A DNA stretch of 16,344 nucleotides from Amphiplicatus sp046296195 (GCA_046296195.1 JBKBLR010000048.1:1-16344), one strand, 5' to 3'. Numbered from the stretch's first letter, positions 1-7,412 are shown. Numbers and translations are program-made. The notes: a model not told the origin generated them from the sequence alone.

Positions 1-1
1 G

Positions 2-127
2 GCCATGAGCTATGACCCGCCGAGCTACGTCGTCAATTTCGCACAGACCCGCAAGCTGCCTTTCAAAATCGCTTTCGACAACACCGGCGCCATCGCTTCG
101 GCCTGGGGCGATGTGCGCCTGACGCCG
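2..127 (+). other. TlpA/thioredoxin-like segment joined in frame to fmt
   Basis: The first ~41 codons read YDPPSYVVNFAQTRKLPF, then IAFDNTGAIASAWGDVRLTP. This matches my memory of the middle of TlpA-type periplasmic disulfide reductases, where a phrase such as DPP..V..Y...R.LPF..ALD..G..A.A.G.V.LTPT precedes the TF(L/V)ID strand. Here, instead of that strand, the sequence continues as Fmt after LTP. LTP also occurs at this point in many Fmt proteins, so the join lies at short shared sequence (about 119-127). The catalytic CxxC motif would lie upstream, outside the window. An assembly or library chimera at a contig end is more likely than a real gene fusion, but the sequence alone cannot decide. 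Confidence 0.65.
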
Positions 128-484
128 CAGGCGAGCGAGGGCGTCACCTACGCGGCGAAGATAACCGCCGCCGAAGCGCGCATCGACTGGACGCGGCCGG
201 CGGCGGCGATCGACGGCCAGATCCGCGGATTGTCGCCCTATCCGGGGGCCTGGTTCGAGGCGGACGCCGGCAAGGGGAGCGAGCGCGTGAAGGCGCTCCT
301 GTCGCGCAAGGCCGCCGGCGCGGGCCCTGCTGGAACTGTTCTTGATACGGAGGATCGCCTCGTCGTCGCCGCCGGCGAGGGCGCGGTCGAGCTTTTGACC
401 GTCCAGCGCGCCGGCCGGGCGGCGCAGGACGCGGCGGCGTTCCTGCGCGGCTTTCCCTTGCGCGCCGGCGACCGGCTCCGATGA
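2..484 (+). CDS. fmt: Methionyl-tRNA formyltransferase, C-terminal domain (partial, with a foreign-looking N-terminal part)
   Basis: Fmt formylates the methionine on initiator tRNA, using 10-formyl-tetrahydrofolate, in the cytoplasm. Only the C-terminal, tRNA-binding domain is present. From about residue 42 (counting from the ATG at 5) the frame reads EGVTYAAKI, then RIDWTRPA and IRGLSPYPGAWFE, and ends in a GDRL tail, all typical of Fmt C-termini. The catalytic N-terminal formyl-transfer domain is absent. Residues 1-41 do not fit Fmt and are described as a separate feature. The frame is open to the window edge, so the ATG at 5 is probably not a true start. The TGA overlaps the truA ATG by 4 bases, as expected for translationally coupled fmt-truA in alphaproteobacteria. 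The identity of the C-terminal part is secure; the integrity of the gene is doubtful. Confidence 0.85.
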   Translation, partial: AMSYDPPSYVVNFAQTRKLPFKIAFDNTGAIASAWGDVRLTPQASEGVTYAAKITAAEARIDWTRPAAAIDGQIRGLSPYPGAWFEADAGKGSERVKALLSRKAAGAGPAGTVLDTEDRLVVAAGEGAVELLTVQRAGRAAQDAAAFLRGFPLRAGDRLR

Positions 485-1236
485 CGACGCGCTACAAGCT
501 CATTCTTGAGTTCGACGGCGGGCCCTTTGTCGGCTGGCAGCGCCAGGACAACGGCCGCTCCATCCAGGGCGCGCTTGAAGACGCCGTCTTCAAATTCTCC
601 GGCGAGCGCGTGACGGCGCACGCCGCCGGTCGGACCGACGCCGGCGTTCACGCGACGGCGATGCCGGCGCATGTCGATCTCGAGAAAGCGACGAGCGCGG
701 GCGTCGTTCGCGACGCGCTCAATTTTCATTTGAAGCCGGAGCCCGTCGCGGTCCTCGAGGCGGCCGAGGTCGGCGCCGACTTCCATGCGAGGTTCTCGGC
801 GACGGCGCGGCGCTACCGCTATCGCATCGTCAACCGCCGTGCGCCGCTGACGCTCGATTTGGGGCGCGCCTGGCGCATCGCGCCGCCGCTCGACGCCGGG
901 GCGATGCACGCCGCCGCGCAGGTGCTCGTCGGCAAGCATGATTTCACGACGTTCCGCGCCTCGACCTGTCAGGCTGAAACGCCGGTCAAGACGCTGTCGG
1001 CGATTTCCGCCTTTCGCGCCGGCGAGGACGTGTTCATCGAGACGCGCGCGCGATCCTTCCTGCACCATCAGGTGCGGTCGATGGTCGGCACGCTCGTCGA
1101 GGTCGGCATGGGGCGCTGGACCGCGGCCGACTTCGAGGCGGCCTTCCGCGCCGCCGACCGCGCCCGCTGCGCGCAGGTCGCCCCGCCCGAAGGGCTCTAC
1201 TTCATCGGCGCCGATTACGACCTCGACGCAAACTGA
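481..1236 (+). CDS. truA: tRNA pseudouridine(38-40) synthase TruA
   Basis: TruA isomerises uridines 38-40 in the anticodon arm of tRNAs to pseudouridine. The 251-residue protein has the usual family length. Visible landmarks are the N-terminal strand YKLILEFDGGPFVGWQRQ, the catalytic motif GRTDAGVHA with Asp53, the DFHARFSATARRYRYRI block, the HDFTTFRAS segment and the C-terminal FLHHQVRSMVGTLVEVG signature. The ATG at 481 is shared with the fmt stop (ATGA), indicating translational coupling with no separate promoter. The 3' end overlaps the convergent dapE by 22 bases. Confidence 0.97.
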   Translation: MTTRYKLILEFDGGPFVGWQRQDNGRSIQGALEDAVFKFSGERVTAHAAGRTDAGVHATAMPAHVDLEKATSAGVVRDALNFHLKPEPVAVLEAAEVGADFHARFSATARRYRYRIVNRRAPLTLDLGRAWRIAPPLDAGAMHAAAQVLVGKHDFTTFRASTCQAETPVKTLSAISAFRAGEDVFIETRARSFLHHQVRSMVGTLVEVGMGRWTAADFEAAFRAADRARCAQVAPPEGLYFIGADYDLDAN

Positions 1237-2378
1237 GCGAAATAGCGGTCGAGGATGAGTTCATAAATGTCCGCGAGCGCGGCGATGTCCGCGACCGGCG
1301 CGTGCTCGTCGATCTTGTGGATCGACTGGCCGACGAGGCCGAATTCGCAGACCGGCGCGACGGCCTTGATGAAGCGCGCATCCGACGTGCCGCCGCTCGT
1401 CGAGCGCTCGGGAATGAGGCCGGTCTTTTCGCGCACCGCCCCTTCGATGAGCGAGAGGAAAGCCGCATCCGTGGTCAGGAAGGCGTCGCCGGAGCAGACG
1501 GCGGTCAATTCATGATGGACGCCCGGCGCGGCGGCGGTGATGCGCCGGCGCAGTTCGGCTTCGAGGCTCGCCGCCGTCCAGGTCGGGTTGAAGCGGATGT
1601 TGAACCGCGCCGAAGCGCGCGCCGGAATGACGTTCGCCGCCGGATTGCCGACATGGACGTCCGTCACCTGCAGGCTCGACGGCTGGAACTTCTCATAGCC
1701 CTCATCGAGCGGCGTCTCGGTCAGGGCGAGCAGCATCTTCATCAGCGCGGGGATCGGATTGTCCGCCCGCTGCGGATAGGCGACATGGCCCTGGCGTCCG
1801 ATGACGGCGAGCGTCACATTCATGCTGCCGCGCCGGCCGACCTTGATCATGTCGCCGAGCCGCTCGTTCGAGGATGGCTCGCCGACGAGGCAATGATCGA
1901 TGCGCTCGCCCTGCTCCGCCATCCATTGCAGCATGCGCCGCGTGCCGTTGATCGCCGGCCCTTCCTCGTCGCCGGTGATGAGAAGCGCGATCGACCCGTT
2001 GACGCGCTTTTCGATCGCGCGCCCGGCGGCGGCGACGAAGGCCGCGATGCCGCCCTTCATGTCCGCCGCGCCGCGCCCCCAGAGCACGCCGTCCTCGACG
2101 ACGGCGTCGAAGGGCGGGCGCGTCCAGTCGGGCAGGGGGCCCGGCGGCACGACATCGGTGTGGCCGGCGTAAGCGAAGACCGGCCCCGCGCTTCCCCAGC
2201 GCGCATGAAGATTGTCGACCGGGTCGCCGCCGTCCTCGGCGAAGACCATCCTTGTACAAACAAAACCGAGGCTTTCGAGCGCCGCCTGCAGCACGTCGAG
2301 CGCGCCTTCATCGCGCGGCGTCACGGACGGGCGGCGGATCAGCGCGCGCGCAAGCTCAAGGGGATCGATCATCGCCAT
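1215..2378 (-). CDS. dapE: Succinyl-diaminopimelate desuccinylase DapE
   Basis: DapE hydrolyses N-succinyl-LL-diaminopimelate in the lysine/meso-DAP pathway, feeding peptidoglycan synthesis. The 387-residue protein is a di-zinc M20 metallopeptidase-fold enzyme. Visible features are the first metal motif GHTDVVPPG (His73, Asp75), WGRGAADMKGG with bridging Asp106, TGDEEGPA with the Glu138/Glu139 pair, the LVGEPSS segment, the dimerisation-domain GRQGHVAYPQ motif, and the C-terminal STSGGTSDARF and SIHKIDEH motifs with the last metal histidine. All expected residues appear intact. The gene is tail-to-tail with truA; the stop codons cross by 22 bases. Neither ATG at 2378 nor the in-frame ATG at 2372 has a clear Shine-Dalgarno sequence, so the exact start is uncertain by two codons. 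Confidence 0.96.
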   Translation of the reverse strand: MAMIDPLELARALIRRPSVTPRDEGALDVLQAALESLGFVCTRMVFAEDGGDPVDNLHARWGSAGPVFAYAGHTDVVPPGPLPDWTRPPFDAVVEDGVLWGRGAADMKGGIAAFVAAAGRAIEKRVNGSIALLITGDEEGPAINGTRRMLQWMAEQGERIDHCLVGEPSSNERLGDMIKVGRRGSMNVTLAVIGRQGHVAYPQRADNPIPALMKMLLALTETPLDEGYEKFQPSSLQVTDVHVGNPAANVIPARASARFNIRFNPTWTAASLEAELRRRITAAAPGVHHELTAVCSGDAFLTTDAAFLSLIEGAVREKTGLIPERSTSGGTSDARFIKAVAPVCEFGLVGQSIHKIDEHAPVADIAALADIYELILDRYFAQFASRS

Positions 2379-2387
2379 GGCGCGTTG

Positions 2388-2398
2388 GTTAGACTAAC
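2388..2398. promoter_or_regulatory. Short perfect palindrome in the dapE/cupin divergent intergenic region
   Basis: GTTAGACTAAC is a perfect 5+1+5 inverted repeat starting 10 bases upstream of the dapE ATG. It sits in the only space between the divergent dapE and cupin genes. It could be an operator or part of a compact promoter for dapE, which lacks an obvious ribosome binding site. An 11-base palindrome can occur by chance. Confidence 0.25.
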
Positions 2399-2455
2399 GC
2401 GGCATTGAGAAAAAGCGCCTTGACGCGCGTCGGCATGAGGCGAAGCATCGCCGGA

Positions 2456-2461
2456 AAGGAG
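2456..2461 (+). promoter_or_regulatory. Ribosome binding site setting the cupin start
   Basis: AAGGAG lies 6 bases before the ATG at 2468. The frame extends upstream to a TTG at 2405 without such a signal, so the ATG is the better start. Confidence 0.75.
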
Positions 2462-2467
2462 ATCGCC

Positions 2468-2932
2468 ATGCCCAAGATCGACATCGCAGCCGTTCCGGTC
2501 GTCGCAACGACCGGCTATCCGCCGCCCTGGCGCCATGTCGTCGAGGGGCGGTCGAAGCAGCGGCTCGGCGACGCCGGCGGGCTCACCCAGTTTGGCGTCA
2601 ACCTGACGCGCCTCGCGCCCGGGGCGTCGTCGGCGCTGCGCCACTGGCATCAGACGGAGGATGAGTTCGTCTTCGTCGTCGCGGGCGAGCTGACGCTCGT
2701 CGAGGACGCCGGCGAGACGCCGCTGAAGGCCGGCGAGGCCGCCGCCTTTCCGGCCGGCGCGCCGAACGGCCACCATCTCGTCAACAGGTCGGGCGCTGAT
2801 GCGCTCTTTCTCGAAATCGGCACGCGGACCAAGGCCGACCGCGTGACCTACACCGAGCCGTCAGTCGATCTCGTCGCCCTCAACGAGGGCGGCGCCTGGC
2901 GCTATGTGCGGAAATCCGGCGATCCATGGTGA
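2468..2932 (+). CDS. Single-domain cupin protein
   Basis: A 154-residue cytoplasmic protein with one cupin_2 barrel. Cupin motif 1 is visible as G52...RHWHQTEDEFVFVVAGE, with probable metal ligands His59, His61 and Glu66. Motif 2 is visible as G89...FPAGAPNGHHLVN, with His102 or His103 as the fourth ligand. The length and layout match small proteins annotated as cupin-domain or possible mannose-6-phosphate isomerase-like/dioxygenase-like; the substrate cannot be read from the sequence. The start is set by AAGGAG at the right spacing. The gene stands alone: it is divergent from dapE and convergent with fadL, with a strong hairpin just after the stop. The fold is secure; the function is unknown. 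Confidence 0.88.
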   Translation: MPKIDIAAVPVVATTGYPPPWRHVVEGRSKQRLGDAGGLTQFGVNLTRLAPGASSALRHWHQTEDEFVFVVAGELTLVEDAGETPLKAGEAAAFPAGAPNGHHLVNRSGADALFLEIGTRTKADRVTYTEPSVDLVALNEGGAWRYVRKSGDPW

Positions 2933-2938
2933 CTGCCG

Positions 2939-2976
2939 GGCCAGGTTCGCTGACATGCGAGTCAGCGAACATGGCC
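2939..2976. terminator. Long hairpin between convergent cupin and fadL genes
   Basis: GGCCA, then GTTCGCTGAC, loop ATGCGA, GTCAGCGAAC, then TGGCC. This gives a 10 bp stem extended by 5 bp after one mismatch, starting 7 bases after the cupin stop. No run of T follows on either strand, so it is a plausible bidirectional stop or mRNA 3' stabiliser rather than a textbook intrinsic terminator. Confidence 0.5.
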
Positions 2977-3031
2977 TCAGGTCTTCAATCGAGGCGCGGC
3001 TTCAACCGCTTCGCACTTTTCGGAACGCGCT

Positions 3032-4399
3032 CTAAAACCGGTATTTGATGCGCAGCGACGCCGCATAGGTGTTGACGTCGATGTCGGCGTTCAAGGCGCC
3101 GCGCAAGAGGTTTCCGGGCTCCGTCCCGTCGAGGCGGACTTCGCGCGTTTTCGGCGCGACGACGAGCCCGCCGGCGAGGTCGACGGACAGCTTCTCCGAG
3201 AAGGCGTGGCTGACGCCGGCGAGCAGCCAGCGGCGATCGACGTCGGGGATCTGCGGGCCCGCGAACCTGTCGTTCACGGGCGTTTCGTCAAAGCTGAAGC
3301 CTGCGCGCAGCGTCGTTGCGTCGGAGACCTGAAATTCCCCGCCGGCGGAGAGCGTGACGCTGTCGGACCATTCCGAAGTGATGATCTCCGGCGGCTGGGC
3401 GGGATTGTCGAAGGTGAAGACGGTCTCATCGAAAACCGACCAGCGCGTCAGCGTCGCCGACGCCAAGAGGGTGAGGCGCGGCGTCGCCGCCCAGGACGCG
3501 CCGAGCGCGTAAGAAGCCGGAAGCTCCAGCGTCGCATTGAACCCGGTGTCGGCGAAAAGCCCGGCGAGGCCGTTGAGGATCGCCGCCGCCGGGCTGCTCG
3601 CGACGGCGAAGGTCGTGTCGCCGTCAAGCTCGTGGTCGATCGCCGAATTATAGGTGAAGCCGAGCCGCAAGCCGTCGACGGGCTCGACCTGCGCGCCGGC
3701 CGAAAAGCCGATCGCGAGGTCGTCCGCCTTGAATTCCGCGAAGAGGTCGCTCGACCCCGGCAGGAAGCCCGGAATGGAATTGAGGAAGGCGACGCCGCCG
3801 GCGTCGACGACGGTCGAGGCCGTGAAATCCGCATACTGAATCCTGAGGCTCGCGCCGACGGCGAAGCGGTCGCTGACCTCGTAAGCGAGCGTCGGCGCGA
3901 CGGCGAAGGTGAGGAGCGAGGTCTCCTGCGCGTAATAGCGGACGGCGGAAAGGACGTCATACCGGCTCTTCAGGCCGAACGGCGTCGACAGCGTGATCCC
4001 GGCCGTCAGGCGCCCGCTGATCGGGAAGGCGACGGCGCTTCCGGCGATGAAGGCTTCGGGAAGGACCCGGTCGCCGGAGGCCGCGCTGGGCGCGGGGAAC
4101 GCGCCGAGCAGCGTCGAGGACGCGTTCGAATAGCCCGTCTCGCCGAAGAGCACGGTCGCGTTGAGCGAGGTTTCAGCGCGGCCGATCCCCGCGAGCGCCG
4201 CGGGGTTGTAGACGGCGAAGCCGGCGTCGGCCCCTTTCGCCTGCGCGCCGGCATAGGCGGCGCCCATCGCTTCGGCATTCTGGTGTTCGACCGAAAAGCC
4301 GGAGGCGAGGGCCGCCCCGCCCGATGCGGCGCAAAGCGCGGCCGACGAAAGCAGGCTTTTCCGGAACAGGCGTTTGGAATCGAGGGCGGAGATTTTCAT
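3032..4399 (-). CDS. FadL/OmpP1-family outer-membrane transporter
   Basis: A 455-residue outer-membrane beta-barrel of the FadL family, which carries long-chain fatty acids and other hydrophobic molecules across the outer membrane. It has an N-terminal signal peptide (basic region KRLFRK at ~9-14, hydrophobic stretch, cleavage probably after ALA at 30-32). The mature protein starts SGFSVEHQNAEAMGAAYAG, the FadL hatch region, followed by the family NPAA motif (residues 65-68). Alternating barrel strands follow, and the protein ends in Phe (IKYRF), the usual outer-membrane assembly signal. The ATG at 4399 is preferred over an upstream in-frame TTG at 4429 because it begins directly before the signal peptide. 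It lies 137 bases downstream of the sensor-kinase gene on the same strand, with an AT-rich, promoter-like gap. FadL homologues in Sinorhizobium are known to help perception of long acyl-homoserine lactones, which matters given the acyltransferase nearby. Confidence 0.92.
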   Translation of the reverse strand: MKISALDSKRLFRKSLLSSAALCAASGGAALASGFSVEHQNAEAMGAAYAGAQAKGADAGFAVYNPAALAGIGRAETSLNATVLFGETGYSNASSTLLGAFPAPSAASGDRVLPEAFIAGSAVAFPISGRLTAGITLSTPFGLKSRYDVLSAVRYYAQETSLLTFAVAPTLAYEVSDRFAVGASLRIQYADFTASTVVDAGGVAFLNSIPGFLPGSSDLFAEFKADDLAIGFSAGAQVEPVDGLRLGFTYNSAIDHELDGDTTFAVASSPAAAILNGLAGLFADTGFNATLELPASYALGASWAATPRLTLLASATLTRWSVFDETVFTFDNPAQPPEIITSEWSDSVTLSAGGEFQVSDATTLRAGFSFDETPVNDRFAGPQIPDVDRRWLLAGVSHAFSEKLSVDLAGGLVVAPKTREVRLDGTEPGNLLRGALNADIDVNTYAASLRIKYRF

Positions 4400-4536
4400 A
4401 CGCTTCACGCTGTTGACAGGCTTGACCAACCTATACTTTCGATTGAAGAACAGCCGCTAAACAACCTTGTTCGCTTTGTCAGGCAAGTATTTTATTTGTC
4501 ATTTAGCCTTGGCGTCGCGGCGGCGGCCAAGCGCGT

Positions 4537-5898
4537 TCAGGCGACCTGTTTGTCGGCCAAAGCGTTCTTCGCCGCAAGGTCGGGCAATTCAAGGGAATAG
4601 ACGTTTTCATCGCCGTCGCGCCGGTGGCGAAGGGCGCCGCCGCAGATCTCAGCGGCTCGCGCGACCGTTCGAAGGCCCAGCATCATCGAGGATCCGTTGG
4701 CCGTCAGGTAATGGTCGAGCTTGTCGAGCGGGCGCGTCTGTTGCGCGAACTCCTCGGGGCTGATCGCGGGTCCTTTGTCGGTGAAGATGATCGTCGCGGC
4801 CGCGTCGCTGCGTTCGATCCTGACGCCGGTGAAGGAATGGGATTCCCGGTTGTCGGCGTAGCGGTCGATCATCGTCTGGACCGCGTCGCTGACGACATCC
4901 TTGCGGTTGACGATGGCGACCCGGTCGAGGCTCGCGCGCGGCGGCGCCGGCAGCCGCTCCAGGTGATCGACGATCATCGTGTCGAGCTCGATGAGATCGG
5001 GCGCGGCGGCGGCCTTTTCGTCAAGCCGGTAATAGGCGAGCAGCCGCGAGACGTTGCGGGAGAGATCCTTCGACGCGGACTGGATGAACGCGGCGCTTTC
5101 AAGGCAGCCGTCGCGGCCGCCGCCGGCGCCCATTCCCTCGATCTGGTTGCGAATGACATCGGTGAACCCGACGATCTGGTGGATCGGCGTCTTCACGAAA
5201 TGGACGAGCAGGTTCATCGCCGCGACCTTGCGCGCGTTGTCCAGCTGCACCTCGGCGAGCATGGCGTTAAGCTGGCGGTTCTGCTCGGCGATGGTGCGCG
5301 CCTGATCGAACTCGCTCCGGCGCATGGTCTCGAGGAGGTAGACGCCGAAGGCGCAGACGAAATACATCGTCGTCAAGGCGAGGCACTGCAGCGTCGCCTC
5401 CTCGGGCCGCCCACGCGAGAAAGCGACGATGAAAAAGCTCGAAAGCGTGACGGCGAAGCAGGCGACGAGCCGCCACAGGCCGATGCGGACGACAAAGCTC
5501 ATGAAGACGCCGCCCTGGATGAGGCCGACATAATAGTCGCCGGCGAGCGACGGCTCATTCCACATGATGGCGTTCATCGCGCCGCCAAGAACGACCATGA
5601 TGAGGGCGGTCGCGACGTCGTGCGCGCGCCGGAGCGCGGTCGTCTTCATCGCGACAAAAGCAAGCGCGCTAAAGGCGAGCGCCGCGACCCGAATGCGGAC
5701 GGCTCCCGCCGCGTCGCTCAGCATGAACGGATCGAAAAAGAGGTAGGCGGTGTTGAGCGGCAGCGCAATCATCACCGCAAGTTCGTTGCTGCGGCGGTTC
5801 TTTTCGTCGGCGTAACGTTGGAATGACGCCTCGACGTCCTTGGAACGGAATTTCCCCGTCCAGCGATTGATCTTCGCCGTTGATGTCGCGTCGCCCAT
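4537..5898 (-). CDS. Six-helix membrane sensor histidine kinase with degenerate catalytic boxes
   Basis: A 453-residue protein with a cytoplasmic N-terminus (1-39), six predicted membrane helices (about 41-58, 69-84, 96-113, 122-140, 141-160, 170-189), a coiled linker (~190-228), and a DHp/HATPase-like C-terminal half. The H-box reads LLVHFVKTPIHQIVGF with candidate phospho-acceptor His233. The usual acidic residue after the His is Phe, and the family normally has HELRTPL. The ATP-binding half is weak: the N-box position (VQTMIDRYADN, 340-350) lacks the usual NLL.NA pattern, the G1 box is DKGPAIS (374-380), and the G2 region SMMLGLRTVARAAEICGG (404-421) keeps only part of the glycines. It may be a divergent active kinase, or a pseudokinase/phosphatase sensor. 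No response regulator is adjacent. The gene is divergent from the HDO/GNAT pair and upstream of fadL. No clear ribosome binding site precedes the ATG. Confidence 0.82.
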   Translation of the reverse strand: MGDATSTAKINRWTGKFRSKDVEASFQRYADEKNRRSNELAVMIALPLNTAYLFFDPFMLSDAAGAVRIRVAALAFSALAFVAMKTTALRRAHDVATALIMVVLGGAMNAIMWNEPSLAGDYYVGLIQGGVFMSFVVRIGLWRLVACFAVTLSSFFIVAFSRGRPEEATLQCLALTTMYFVCAFGVYLLETMRRSEFDQARTIAEQNRQLNAMLAEVQLDNARKVAAMNLLVHFVKTPIHQIVGFTDVIRNQIEGMGAGGGRDGCLESAAFIQSASKDLSRNVSRLLAYYRLDEKAAAAPDLIELDTMIVDHLERLPAPPRASLDRVAIVNRKDVVSDAVQTMIDRYADNRESHSFTGVRIERSDAAATIIFTDKGPAISPEEFAQQTRPLDKLDHYLTANGSSMMLGLRTVARAAEICGGALRHRRDGDENVYSLELPDLAAKNALADKQVA

Positions 5899-6063
5899 AA
5901 CGCGACAAAACTAGCGCTGCGGCGTTAGGGCGAGGTTAATGGTAAATTTTTGTAGATCGTCGCTGTTCACGCCGCCGGCCTGAAAACAGGATTTGTCTTT
6001 GTAGCTCCCCTATGCTTCACTATTCATTAACCTTGAGGTGAGACCGCGGGTCGGAGAGAAAGA

Positions 6064-6801
6064 ATGGCGGCCATAGAACAGTTGAAGTCCCGGTTTGAGC
6101 CGGTCTTGGCCGAGTTTCTGGAGTCGGAGCCGGTGAGGCTGCTGTTGTCCGGCCGGATGACGCCGGTGGAATATCGCGCGATCCTGCGCGAGGTGTTTCA
6201 CCACACCCGGGAAAATCCTCAGCTGCAGGCGCTGGCGACAGTCTATTTTCGCGGCCGCCAGCGCGACATGGTGCGGCCGTTCCTCGCCCACGCGGCATCG
6301 GAAATCGGCCATGACCAGCTGGCGCTCAACGACTTCACGACGCTCGGCGGCGACCCGCGGGACGTGCCCTACCGCAATCCGCTGCCGGCGACGTCGGCCC
6401 TTCTCGCTTACGGCTTCTACCAGATCTACAATCTCAATCCGCTGGGCTATCTCGGCTATCTTTTCTTCCTCGAGTTTACGCCGACGCAGACCGGCGATGG
6501 CATGATGAGCCGACTCGAGGCGATCGGGGTCGGGCGCAATGCGCAGACCTTCCTTCGCGATCACACCGAGATCGATCAGGGCCACAACCGGATGATGGCG
6601 AAATACGCCGAGCGGCTCGTCGCCAGCGACGCTGAGATCGACTGCATTGTCTATTCGATGCGCACCACCGGATATCTCTACGCCCAGATGATGATGCAGG
6701 CGATCGAAGACGCCCGGCGGCCGAGGGATTACGGCTGGAACTGGGAGGAGCTTCACGCCGACGGCGTCACGCCGCGGGACCTTTCGTCGGCGGTGGCATG
6801 A
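6064..6801 (+). CDS. Haem-oxygenase-like diiron (HDO-type) iron-containing redox protein
   Basis: A 245-residue, all-helical soluble protein resembling the iron-containing redox enzyme family (haem-oxygenase-like fold, related to PqqC/TenA-type and HDO oxygenases). Candidate metal ligands lie in helical motifs: Glu43 with His46/His47 in REVFHHTREN, Glu80 and His83 in ASEIGHDQ, Glu137 in FFLEFTP, and Asp166/His167/Glu169/Asp171/His174 in RDHTEIDQGHN. Members of this superfamily carry out oxidative decarboxylation, C-C cleavage or N-oxygenation of fatty acids and amino acids; the substrate here is unknown. The start has SD GGAGA 6 bases upstream. The TGA overlaps the next gene's ATG by 4 bases, so the two are almost certainly co-translated and probably act in one pathway. 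The 165-base gap to the divergent sensor kinase must hold both promoters. Confidence 0.82.
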   Translation: MAAIEQLKSRFEPVLAEFLESEPVRLLLSGRMTPVEYRAILREVFHHTRENPQLQALATVYFRGRQRDMVRPFLAHAASEIGHDQLALNDFTTLGGDPRDVPYRNPLPATSALLAYGFYQIYNLNPLGYLGYLFFLEFTPTQTGDGMMSRLEAIGVGRNAQTFLRDHTEIDQGHNRMMAKYAERLVASDAEIDCIVYSMRTTGYLYAQMMMQAIEDARRPRDYGWNWEELHADGVTPRDLSSAVA

Positions 6802-7412
6802 CAAACGTCGAGTTCCGGTTTTTCACGCGCGACGATTGCCCCAGGGAGCTCTTCGAGTTCCGCTATGCGATCTACATCGAAGAGATGCATCGCAAGCAGT
6901 TCTACGCCTGCCATGAAACGCGCACGATCATCGATCCGTTGGACGAGACCGGCCGGCAGCTCATCGGTTTTTCAGGCGGCGAGATCGTCGCCTGCGTGCG
7001 CGCCAACCTGCTTAGCGACGGCCCTGTCGGGGATTATTTCAGCTTTTACGGCATGGACGCGCTCGACCCGGCGGCGGCCTTGCGGTCGAGCATCTGCACG
7101 CGGCTGATGGTGCGCGCCGATTTCCGCAAGACCCAGGTTCCGGTCGACATTTTCAAGCGTCTTTACGACTTCGCCATCGAGAACCGCGTTGAGACGTCCT
7201 ACATGGATTGCAACGCGCATCTCGTCCGGTTCTTCCGCAAGTTCGGCTATGAATTTCTCGGCGTCAAAGCGCATCCGGAATATGGCGAGGTGTCGATCAT
7301 GAAGCTCGACCATTTCGCCTTCGCGCGTCTTGTCAGTATCGGATCGCCGTTCGCCGAGCAGGCCGCCCGAGAACTCGCGCGATCTCCGCCGGCGATCAGC
7401 GCCGCGGAATAA
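6798..7412 (+). CDS. FeeM/LuxI-like GNAT N-acyltransferase
   Basis: A 204-residue protein with a GNAT fold of the type seen in N-acyl amino acid synthases (FeeM) and autoinducer synthases. Visible features are FEFRYAIYIEEM (Arg22) in the first helix, DPLDE (Asp46, Asp49), the strand GGEIVACVRANLL (Arg68), CTRLMVRADFRK (Arg102) at the acyl-carrier binding region, and a C-terminal FFRKFGYEFLG typical of GNAT proteins. The spacing Arg-Asp-Asp-Arg-Arg resembles the conserved set of LuxI-type enzymes, but the Glu that normally precedes the last Arg is not in place. The likely reaction is transfer of a fatty acyl group, from acyl-ACP or acyl-CoA, to an amine; the acceptor is unknown. It is translationally coupled (ATGA) to the diiron protein. 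The 3' end converges with tRNA-Val 17 bases away. Confidence 0.78.
   Translation: MTNVEFRFFTRDDCPRELFEFRYAIYIEEMHRKQFYACHETRTIIDPLDETGRQLIGFSGGEIVACVRANLLSDGPVGDYFSFYGMDALDPAAALRSSICTRLMVRADFRKTQVPVDIFKRLYDFAIENRVETSYMDCNAHLVRFFRKFGYEFLGVKAHPEYGEVSIMKLDHFAFARLVSIGSPFAEQAARELARSPPAISAAE

Noticed and set aside
2985..3031. A possible intergenic palindromic repeat downstream of fadL (GCGGCTTCAACCGC and neighbouring sequence)
   Set aside because: The 4 bp stem is short and no second copy is seen in the window. It recalls short intergenic repeats of rhizobia but cannot be supported from one copy.
3206..4600. A 464-codon open frame on the plus strand opposite fadL, and a 400-codon one opposite the sensor kinase (4624-5826)
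   Set aside because: Both lie fully antisense to well-supported genes, are very rich in Arg/Gly/Asp/Glu, and show no recognisable domain. This is typical of open frames opposite GC-rich coding sequence.
5899..6063. CtrA-like TTAA half-sites in the divergent kinase/HDO intergenic region
   Set aside because: TTAA occurs, but not with the required 7-base spacing to a second TTAA, so no CtrA box can be claimed.
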